A DNA stretch of 49,280 nucleotides from Asparagopsis taxiformis (taxonomy: Eukaryota > Rhodophyta > Florideophyceae > Bonnemaisoniales > Bonnemaisoniaceae). The position numbers were made by a program, and so were the translations under genes. The DNA is taken from NCBI GenBank assembly GCA_030407315.1, contig JALQPE010000729.1, positions 1 to 49,280 of the forward strand, read 5' to 3'. The first letter of the stretch is position 1; each line of letters begins with the position of its first letter. The notes under the pieces are model-generated. The model was not told where the DNA came from. It worked only from the letters and a program-made list of their open reading frames with translations, and did no database searches. This document shows positions 40,808 through 49,280 of the stretch, piece by piece.

Positions 40808-42178
40808 TTACTGGACGAGGGAACTAGAAGAATGGATCGGTAGGGCGTCAATGACTTCATTGTAGGAGTGTGCGCCGAAAAACGTCATGTATGGCAAATT
40901 AAGCTCCAGGGTTCCTAGGCTGTTCACGTTAGTGGAAATATCGCGGGACCATAGGCGCATTCTAGGGAACTCAGTTCTGTTCCAAGTCATGTTGAAAGAG
41001 TGTCCTGGATGAACAGGAACTGAAGCAGAATCATGGCCGGGTGGCGTCGGCCGTAAGGCATGGAAAATATCACGGACAGGCATGCTCCGATGGACGAGGA
41101 CGTTCTTATACATCATATTCGGTATGTCGAAGTCCAGGGATTTTCTGAAGAGCACGGGGAGAATGGAATGATCGATTGTACGATCATTGCATTTGTCGAA
41201 GTGGAATGGGTCACTTCTGGCGAGGGCAAAAATGAATGGTTCTCTACACGGATCTGTGCCACGCAGTAGAGTACCGAGCAAGCGCACGTATGAATTGTCG
41301 GCAGCATTGATATTTTTGGGACCCCTTGCAGTTCTGAAGAGCCGGATTCGATCGGAGACTGCAGTCAAAGATATGGACTTGCACATGTCTGAATATGAAG
41401 GGAAGAAGACGCTGAATTTGTTTGTATCGATTGGTGGCATCTGGGTCAGGGAGAAAGAAGGTTGAAATTCTGCACCCGGGCAGGTGGACCGCACTGATCT
41501 CGCAATTATTTCGAAGTCCCGGATGGTACAGTCCGTGGTTATGGATATGAAACCCGTGGTAACTGTATCAATGCCATGATTAGATTCAGGAGTTCTTTTC
41601 CTAGATAATGGCCGTTCCCTGTGCTGTGCTAGTTTTAGTCTGAAGTAACCAAATATGCGATGGAGGACAGCATCTGATTCATTGACATGACCCATTGTAC
41701 TACCAAGACCGTGATGGAGAATCCATGCACGCTCCATGTTCTGCAAACGAGCGTGAAGGTCAGAAACTTTTTCGACCAATGCGGATTGCCCGGGACTAGA
41801 AGATCCCTCACCGGAGTCTGAAGAAGAAGCAGAAGGTGAATAAAAATGACAAACTCTCCACTGCAGCCTGCGTCTGAGACGAGTAGGGCGTGTTGTAGCA
41901 GAATCTACAGGGCTGAAAGGAATTTCTTCCAGATATCCCTTGAAGATACTTACATCAACAGAGGTTTCGGGATGGCCTAACATCGCCAAATATGTCAGCG
42001 TGGCAGAACGGGGGATTCCTCGTCGAGTCAACCTGGCTACCTTTGCCTTCCACCAAACCCTGTTTGCGGAGTGTCTTGTCCGCCGGTTACACGTACCACT
42101 CGTATTCACGTTCCAGAGTACCTCAATGGCGATACCATCATGTAGAATGGACGGATGATCTATGGACGGATGATCCAT
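40808..42178 (-). CDS. Unrecognised protein with coiled coil
   Basis: The frame is open from 42208, but that codon is TTG; the first ATG is at 42178, giving about 456 aa. The N-terminal 80 residues (IAIEVLWNVN... NRVWWKAKVARLTRRGIP) have the spacing of a small beta-barrel such as a Tudor/chromo-like fold, though this is only an impression. A serine-rich linker (about 125-150) and a coiled coil (LVEKVSDLHARLQNMERAWI) follow, then about 280 globular residues I do not recognise. The ORF is intact. Confidence 0.6.
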   Translation of the reverse strand: MDHPSIDHPSILHDGIAIEVLWNVNTSGTCNRRTRHSANRVWWKAKVARLTRRGIPRSATLTYLAMLGHPETSVDVSIFKGYLEEIPFSPVDSATTRPTRLRRRLQWRVCHFYSPSASSSDSGEGSSSPGQSALVEKVSDLHARLQNMERAWILHHGLGSTMGHVNESDAVLHRIFGYFRLKLAQHRERPLSRKRTPESNHGIDTVTTGFISITTDCTIRDFEIIARSVRSTCPGAEFQPSFSLTQMPPIDTNKFSVFFPSYSDMCKSISLTAVSDRIRLFRTARGPKNINAADNSYVRLLGTLLRGTDPCREPFIFALARSDPFHFDKCNDRTIDHSILPVLFRKSLDFDIPNMMYKNVLVHRSMPVRDIFHALRPTPPGHDSASVPVHPGHSFNMTWNRTEFPRMRLWSRDISTNVNSLGTLELNLPYMTFFGAHSYNEVIDALPIHSSSSLVQ

Positions 42179-42321
42179 CGACAAACGATTGAGATGTATC
42201 GTTCCCAAACAAGAATAGTATTATTTCAGTACTATTGTACGAACGTTCATGGTCGGTCGTGGAAGTAGGGACGACATGGACACGTGTCTAGACTTGCAGT
42301 TCATCCACGGTCATGAAGTCA

Positions 42322-42359
42322 GTGAGGAGCAGGACAGCTGCAGCTGCCCTGCTCCTCAC
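42322..42359. repeat. 38-bp palindrome, one mismatch
   Basis: Nineteen-base arms starting GTGAGGAGCAGGACAGCTG, centred on CTGCAG, match at 18 of 19 positions with no spacer. It ends 11 bp before the 57-bp array. Confidence 0.9.
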
Positions 42360-42369
42360 CACATGTGGT

Positions 42370-43281
42370 TGTGCAACCGGTGACGAAGTGCACACGTGTG
42401 TAGTTATGCAGCTAGTTCTAGGCAGTTGTGAAGGCAGTGACGAGGTGCACACGTGTGTAGTTGTGCAAATGGTTGTCCGTGGTTTTGAAACCGGTGACGA
42501 AGTGCACACATGTGTAGTTGTGCAAATGGTTGTCCGTGGTTGTGAAACCGGTGACGGAGCGCACACGTGTGCGAGCATGCAGCTTGTTCCAGGCAGTTGT
42601 GAAGGCAGTGACGAGGTGGACACGTGTGTAGTTGTGCAAATGGTTGTCCTTGGTTTTGAAACCGGTGACGGAGCGCACACGTGTGTAGTTGTGCAAATGG
42701 TTGTCCGTGGTTGTGAAACCGGTGACGAGGTGCACACGTGTGTAGTTGTGCAAATGGTTGTCCGTGGTTGTGAAACCGGTGACGAGGTGCACACATGTGT
42801 AGTTGTGCAAATGGTTGTCCGTGGTTGTGAAACCGATGACGAGGTGCACACGTGTGTAGTTGTGCAAATGGTTGTCCGTGGTTGTGAAACCGGTGACGAG
42901 GTGCACACATGTGTAGTTGTGCAAATGGTTGTCCGTGGTTGTGAAGGCAGTGACGAGGTGCACACGTGTGTAGTTGTGCAAATGGTTGTCCGTGGTTGTG
43001 AAACCGGTGACGGAGCGCACACGTGTGTAGTTGTGCAAATGGTTGTCCGTGGTTGTGAAACCGATGACGAGGTGCACACGTGTGTAGTCGTGCAAATGGT
43101 TGTCCGTGGTTGTGAAGGCAGTGACGAGGTGCACACGTGTGTAGTTGTGCAAATGGTTGTCCGTGGTTGTGAAACCGGTGACGGAGCGCACACGTGTGCG
43201 AGCATGCAGCTTGTTGCAGGCAGTTGTGAAGGCAGTGACGAGGTGCACACGTGTGTAGTTGTGCAAATGGTTGTCCGTGGT
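42370..43281. repeat. 57-bp tandem array, 16 units
   Basis: Sixteen contiguous 57-bp units contain GTGCACACGTGTGTAGTTGTG and GGTTGTGAAACCGGTGACG blocks. Because 57 = 3 x 19, one plus frame (19-residue unit) and all three minus frames stay open through the array, so the long ORFs here are a consequence of the period rather than evidence for genes. Unit variants recur in order: a GAGCGCACACGTGTGCGAGC unit followed by a GAAGGCAGTGACGAGG unit occurs as units 4-5 and again as 15-16, suggesting block duplication. Confidence 0.95.
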
Positions 43282-44042
43282 TTGGTTGTGACACTGGTGA
43301 GAAGTGGACGGCTTGGTCTTGTTTCGGAAAGAGATGTACAGCGACTGGAGCGGACCATTATTGCCGAATTCAACAAGGAAGGACTAAACTTGGTTCCGGT
43401 CTCGAGACTTAGAAGATTCCAGTAAGTCTGCAAAGTTTGTTGGAATAATGGCACCTTGCCATACCGTTTCCAATTGAATAGGGGAAATTTCTTAAGAACA
43501 TGTCCCATGGCGATATAATTAGATTACGATGGCTCATAATTATTGGATGGTTCTGTACTTTCCTGCTATTCCCGTGTTTATATGAAACGTTGGATCTGTG
43601 GACGGAGTGGATGAAACTCACCACTTAACCGCAAAGGGTGTGAATATTCCATTTCAATTCAAACCACCGTGAGGAAGATTCAGGGATATTTCATCACATC
43701 GGGGCGGCTTGTGTTGACATTATGAAGCTTCATAATGTCCTAGGATGGCTGCAACGAACGCAATGAAACCGCGGTTTCAGGGCACGATTCCGCACCGTTG
43801 GAATGGTCGCGAACATTCGTAATTAATTATAAAATTTGATGGTAGGAACGGTAGCAAAACCGCTTACAATAGAGATGAGAACGTAAATTGATATTGAACC
43901 TATTACTAGGACAAGGATTTGTGAGGAGTGAAGAGCTCTTGACTTCTACAAGTATTGCACACAAACAGTGCACTCTGTTTATCAGCTCCGCAGAATCGAA
44001 GTTCACAGAGATCCACTGCACACAAGAAACGAAAGATTGAAG
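43282..44042. other. Gene-free stretch upstream of the helicase gene
   Basis: No gene supported. It holds a 24-bp perfect palindrome at 43716-43739 and an AT-rich TTATAAAATT near 43828, about 215 bp upstream of the helicase ATG. Confidence 0.5.
43716..43739. repeat. 24-bp perfect palindrome
   Basis: GACATTATGAAG followed directly by its exact complement, centred on AAGCTT. Confidence 0.95.
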
Positions 44043-47000
44043 ATGCCGCCAGCACCGAGGAGACAGACACCGTACTCGTCTCCCACGGATGTGTTCGCTT
44101 CTATTAAACAATATATCCAAGGACGGCCACCTGTTGGTGATAACACTTCGGCTTCGCAGTGGGCTGCATGGGAAAGACAAGTAACGCGCGATGCACAAGA
44201 GTTCGTCAACAGTTCGGAGTGTAATCTATATATTGGGAACGGGACCCGCCCTACCCCGCCCGCTCACGTTGTCACCAGAGTCGTCCAACGGGCATGCGTG
44301 TTCTATACAGAGCAATGTCTGAATACTTTGCGTCTATATCCGAGAGGCGTGTTTGGTGATATGAATGGTTTCGTGATACCCTTTACGTCGAAGAAAAAGT
44401 GTTGAAAAATGTTCTAACAGCTCTGGATTTCAGGAACGTCCTTTCGAAGATCGAGTCGTGGATGTCTGATGAGTGGATATACGCTGTAGCTATGCAAAAG
44501 GCCAAGCTACATAATTATCCATCTCATAGTTTTACTTGGAGCATTAGCCAAGAAGGTCGGTCGTGGATGCTATCATGGTATATTCATACAATGTCATGGG
44601 TGTGTCTGCTAATAACGAAAGTCCAGGACAGGAACTCTGACCGTGGGATACCGGAAGTGCTAGATTCTTGTTGCGCTCCGGTCGAGTACGACGTGCCGCT
44701 TGAAAATTATGGCATGGTTCGTGATGTACATGCAATCATTTCACAAGCCATTTTCGGTGGCCTCAGATTTGTTGCCGAACGGAAAATACGAGCCGCAACC
44801 CCGGAGCAGTGCACATTCGTGACCGGAAACCGTGGAGTGAGGAGAAAGGTGTTGAAGAAGGAGAACCTGGTTAGTGCCAATGCTATGTTCAAGTATGTAA
44901 TGGACGCCGAAGAAGACAGGAGTGTGGTACCGAAACTGTATGCCGTTGTAATGCACGTTCTCGTCGGAATGGAAGCGCTACCGGCGAATATCGCGTATGG
45001 TCAGCGATATGATGATGCTCTGAGATCATCATTGGAAAATTTCATGTCTCGCATGCTGTCCGCTATAGACAGTGATGCAGAGAACATTAGCAGTTCCATA
45101 CGCGAATCATCCCAACAACGCAGACAAGCTCGCATTCGGACATGGCTGACCGCATTCATAGAGAATAGTACAAGAATTAACCAGGTTGACGTGGTGAGAC
45201 CATTGGAGGGAGCAACAAATACAGGACGGCGTAAAAATCACGAAAGAAACGTACAGAGTGCTGGTGGCTCACCTCCCGAACGGCCGCCAGTGCCGGAGGC
45301 CAACGTGCAGGAGGAAAGAGATGGACAACTAGAACATACCGTCGCAGGGAATGATGAAGCGAACGGTGACCGAAATGAAGAAGATGAGATCGTACCAACA
45401 GAACGAACTGCTATGGACGAGCGGACCGCTCGTGCGAGACGTCGTAGTGCCGTGCGACGTCGGCAGGTTGCACAAACCGAGGATGGTCCTGTCGAAGAAG
45501 ACTCGCAGCGCGGTGGAGAAGAAGGCCCAGAACCAGTGGTGCAGGAAGCGTGCAACCTGCTGTGGAGCCCGGACAGGATCGTGCGTCGAAGAAACCTCGG
45601 CATGCGGAAGTATGTCCTACATGCGAACAACCATGGCCGCAGACAGTGGAATCACCGAACACTGCAAATACCACACCGGAAAAAAATCTGGGTCAGAAAT
45701 TGACCAACTCGTCACAGGTTGTTCGACCGGAGCACACTTCTATTTCAGTGGATTTACCACCAGTATCGTCACATGTTTTGCGACCAGAGCGAAATTCAAT
45801 TGCAGTGGATGTACCACCACTGGTGGCACTATCGTCACAACGGCCCAAGCCAAAATCTTCTTCGTTGTCGATAACTGCTGGACCCGCACTATCAGTGGAT
45901 GTGCAGCCAGCACCACCACCCTCACCCGTCTGGGATCCACCACCAATACCGCAGGAGGCAGTCCAGCAACAGGCAGTCCAGCAACAGCGCCATAAACCGC
46001 GGGTACCTGTACAGCGAGCTGCACGCAAAGGGTATCACTACGACGATGTCCCGATACAAATAGAAGGTATATCCTTGAACACAAATCTCTCACCCAATGC
46101 AATACTGGCGAACTGGTCTTCGAATGCCTCTTTCTCGTTTCCGCGACGGGGATTCGAGAGTAGCTGGGTACGAAATCGTGTCATATTTCGTGGTCAGAAT
46201 CCTCGTCTGGCTCCGAACTTCATGTACTTCTCGTGGTATGACTTCTTGTCAACCAGTTTCACACTTTGTATTTACAAGATGGTTTTGGAACTAGCGGAAG
46301 TTGCACAGAAGCATGAGACTGGTATCCAGCTACACAAAGAGACCCATTGCTCGATAACGATTACGACCTCTATAGGCTAGATTCCGACGCATCAGGCAAC
46401 GGGAATAGTAGGAGGTTCGAAGCTTCACGAACTGCACCGTCGACCCGAGACAGCGTATCATTCAGAAGCTGGGATGTCGTCACCGTCGATGTCATAGACC
46501 GCAGCCGACAGACGGAACCACTGGAATGTTGCTTAGGTGTTGTTGAAGATTTCACTACGAACAAAACCCGTGCCCAAACCCGCCTCTCTTTGACAATTAT
46601 CGCCTTGGGTTCTGTGCGACATGCGCGATATTCGCAGGGTACGGAGGGGCTTGCAATAGTCGTTCGCAGATCAGGCTATCTCGGAACAGAAGGTATGCAA
46701 TGTGAAGCAATACGAAACCTTCCTGCGATACATCCTGGATGGCATGAGCTGTTCCTAGGCACTTCAAGGGCGGCCACATCTAACCAGCGATGGCTACAGC
46801 AGGATGGTTCCTTAGTTCGAGAAGAATACGAAAAGCTTCTCGCGCACTGTTTGCCCGGTGCTGTTCTAGTACCATCTGGAAGCACTAACACTCAGAAATA
46901 CATGCTTGAGATGACAGACCTAAACGGAGCAGATGTGCATCACGATGGTCCGCCGAAAATGAATAGATCTCAAGCAGCTGCAGTGTTGGAATGTCTGATA

Positions 47001-48469
47001 TCGTCGGAGCTGTCAGAACGAAAGCCAAGGGGGCTTCTTGATCGAGTATGCTGTGTGGTCGGTCCAGCAGCAACTGGGAAGACGAGTACAATTATGCATT
47101 ACATTTCTGCTCTTCTGAACAAGGTGGCCTACGACATGGTAGAAGCTGAGGCGGCACGAGTCAGAGTGGCTGGTGGTAGCGTGCACGCGACAGCTATTTC
47201 TGCTCTTAACAGACCTGGGACAAAGGTACGCATTCTAGTCGTGTCTGTATCGAATACCGCCGTGGATGTCATCGAATCCAAACTTCTTGACGGTATTTTC
47301 ATGGTCCAGTCGCGTTCTACAGTTCCCACACTTGTGCGACCTCCTTTCGAGCGGAAAACAGCTCGAGATACAAGCGGCGGTAGTGAACGTGCAGTCACGA
47401 ACAGGGGAAGGAAGCGCATATTATTTGGTGCAGCCAGTGGGGAACTGTCATCTCCATGCATTGTATTGAGCACTTTCGGTTCGTTGTGGCGGTTATTTAG
47501 AGACAATCCAACGGCAAAGTTCGATGCAATCGTTGTTGATGAGGCTTCTCAAGCTGCCGACGTTGATTACCTCCCCTCGTACAATTTCTGGCTGAAAATT
47601 TTAAGGTTGAGGACGCGCCTCCTTTGTCTCTCTTCGGAGATCCCATGCAACAGAGCCCTGTCCTGCGTGGACCGCGAAACATCATGTCCTCTATCTATAC
47701 AATGTCTTGGCTGGATAGGCTTGCTCGTAACGAATCATCGCATCTTCGTCACTCAAATATAGTACGCTGCGTCTGTCTTCAAGAGCAATATCGCATGCAT
47801 CCGGAGATTAACAGAGTTTCCAATGTCATAGCGCACAGGAATGTGGCCGACCATCACTCTTGTGTTCCAACCAGTGATACTTATACCAAGTGGTTGATCC
47901 CTTACGTTTATGGGAACGGTGCTCGTGTCCCGATCTACACGAGTGAGGCGAAGGATATCAGCCTTACCGACCTGTCCCATCCCGTCCGCCTCTTCGATCC
48001 TTATTTCAGGCGAAGGAACAATCATTTTCCATATGGGGAAATATCAATGCAAACAAGCTATGACACGAGCGTTCCGGAGGCGATATTAATATCCGAATTG
48101 GTCCGAATCCTCCTCACCGTTCCAAATATGCGCCAGGAAGATATTCTCATCTTGACTGTATACAACAAGCAACGGTCCTGTATCCTTGCACATCTTGCTG
48201 CGATGTTCGCGAACGTCTACGAACATGAGCCCTGCACCATAACTGTTTCTACTATTGCCGCTGCGCAGGGTAGCGAAAGTCCAGTAGTGATATACAGTGC
48301 GACAAGAAATGGGAGAAGAACGTCTAGCAGCAGTACTCATGACAGCCTCGGTTTAGTTGATGACGTTCGCGGTATTTATGTGATGGTCACACGGGCTATG
48401 CGTCATCTATACATAGTGGGGGAATCGATTTCTTGGTATCAAAGAGTGCTGACTGGACGAGGGTTGTGA
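44043..48469 (+). CDS. UPF1-like SF1 helicase, four frame breaks
   Basis: A coding trail of about 1,476 aa runs from the ATG at 44043 to the stop at 48469 through frames 3, 2, 1, 3, 2. The N-terminal ~480 residues are a helical, unrecognised domain; then comes a charged linker, a possible zinc knuckle (VCPTCEQPWP), a proline-rich stretch and the helicase. Helicase motifs: Walker A GPAATGKTS (47061-47087), Walker B DEASQ (47538-47552), motif III GDPMQ (47636-47650), EQYRMHPE (from 47783), TVSTIAAAQGSES near 48245, and VTRAMRHLYIVG (from 48386). These define superfamily 1B of the UPF1/SEN1 type, ATP-driven RNA/DNA unwinding. Each frame change can be explained by one missing C in a C-run (44379-44381, 45526-45528, 46343-46345, 47573-47576), so the gene may be intact in the organism. 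Cellular or element-encoded origin cannot be decided. Confidence 0.75.
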
Positions 48470-48535
48470 AAGAAACTTCACCATAGCTTCCTACAACTCC
48501 CTTTCCTTTCAACTATAGTTGGCCTCCCTTCCAAT

Positions 48536-48690
48536 AAACTTGATTTTTTCAAATACCAACGTTTCTGGTCAGCAGTTGTGCAGCAGCCAGGACATGGTTT
48601 TTCAAATACCAACGTTCTGGTCAGCAGTTGTGCAGCCAGGGACATGGATTTTTTTCAAATACCAACGTTCTGGTCAGCGGTTGTGCAACC
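48536..48690. repeat. ~53-bp tandem units, about three copies
   Basis: Three units share TTTTTCAAATACCAACGTT, TCTGGTCAGC(A/G)GTTGTGCA and GACATGG. They share the GGTCAGCGGTTGTG block with the 125-bp satellite that follows. Confidence 0.85.
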
Positions 48691-49280
48691 ACGGACATGG
48701 ATGGCTCCTTGAGGAACCAAAATGGGGGTGTTCAGCAGAGGTCGTGCGGCCGATGACCACACGTGTAGCCTGGATTTGTTGTGCTACACGTGTTCTGGTC
48801 AGCGGTTGTGCAACCAGGGACATGGATGGCTCACTGAGGAACCAAAATTGGGGTGTCGGCAGAGTGTCGTGCGGCCGATGACCACACGTGTAGCCTGGAT
48901 ACGTTGTGCTACACGTGTTCTGGTCAGCGGTTGTGCAACCAGGGACAGATGCTCACTGAGGAACCAAAATGGGGGTGTTCGGCAGAGGTCGTGCGGCCGA
49001 TGACCACACGTGTAGCCTGGATACGTTGTGCTACACGTGTTTCTGGTCAGCGGTTGTGCAACCAGGGACATGGATGGCTCACTGAGGAACCCAAAATGGG
49101 GGTGTTCGTCGGCACCGCCCCAAGAGGTCGTGCGGCCGATGCCCACCCGTGTAGCCCTGATACGTTGTGCTACACGTGTTCTGGTCAGCGGTTGTGCAAC
49201 CAGGGACATGGATTGTCACTGAGGAACAAAAATGGGGGTGTTCGGCAGAGGGTCGTGCGGCCGATGACCACACGTGTAGC
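48685..49280. repeat. 125-bp satellite array, about 4.7 units, runs off the window
   Basis: Units of about 125 bp start with CAACCAGGGACATGGATGGC near 48685, 48809, 48934, 49060 and 49196. Each contains GGTCGTGCGGCCGATGACC and an ACACGTGTAGC / GCTACACGTGT inverted pair. It follows the helicase gene by about 70-215 bp and continues past the window end. Confidence 0.95.

Noticed and set aside
42370..43281. CRISPR-like array
   Set aside because: Units are contiguous and similar throughout with no unique spacers, and no cas genes are present.
42288..43508. Three long minus-strand ORFs (up to 406 codons) and one plus-strand ORF (370 codons)
   Set aside because: They result from a tandem period of 57 bp that has no stop in these frames; there is no start context, domain or codon bias to support any of them.
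47562..47605. 44-nt intron in the helicase gene
   Set aside because: GTTGAT...TTTTAAG would restore the frame but leaves too few residues between the DEASQ and GDPMQ motifs; one missing C at 47573-47576 gives the usual spacing.

Overview
The window looks like nuclear DNA of a eukaryote, in a region dominated by mobile elements and repeats. The evidence is long monocistronic ORFs on both strands separated by kilobases of repetitive DNA, GT-AG splice signals, TATA-like boxes, proteins with eukaryotic domains (SET, UPF1-type helicase, Plavaka-like and DUF7869-type transposases), and no operons, rRNA or tRNA. Genes are intron-poor. The lineage cannot be fixed from the sequence; an intron-poor alga such as a red alga is only a guess.

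Layout. 0-2.4 kb: short tandem repeats, then a repeated unit that on the minus strand carries regularly spaced micro-exon-like segments (about 27 and 12 nt) bounded by AG and GTAAGT/GTAC. 2.5-11.7 kb: a Plavaka-like transposase (+), a convergent coiled-coil protein with one frameshift (-), and a large protein fusing a beta-class DNA amino-methyltransferase to a C-terminal SET domain (-). 11.5-15 kb: no gene, but a CTGGTT-rich element, a cluster of palindromes and a ~720-bp foldback element. 15.1-16.8 kb: an unrecognised gene. 17-20.5 kb: repeats, a truncated gene fragment and three copies of a ~200-bp dispersed repeat (a fourth lies at 8.2 kb).

20.6-29.7 kb is the most coherent block: a ParB/Srx-fold protein (+), a DUF7869 transposase-like protein (-) and a ParB-methyltransferase fusion (-). 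The two ParB proteins share a second, unnamed motif placed N-terminally in one and C-terminally in the other. At 31.0 kb a smaller gene keeps both ends of the DUF7869 protein and lacks its catalytic core. 33.2-36.1 kb holds a broken coiled-coil gene. 38.4-42.2 kb holds two unrecognised convergent genes. A 16-copy 57-bp array lies at 42.4-43.3 kb. 44.0-48.5 kb is a UPF1-like SF1 helicase of about 1,476 aa, interrupted by four frame breaks that each fit one missing C in a C-run. The window ends in a 125-bp satellite related to the 57-bp array.

Working idea (inference): this is a nest of selfish elements carrying their own DNA-binding and chromatin-modifying genes. Two different putative DNA methyltransferases, one joined to a histone-methyltransferase-type SET domain and one to a ParB domain, could let elements mark their own copies. 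Superimposed is an unusual density of unrelated, nearly spacer-free perfect palindromes of 20-48 bp.
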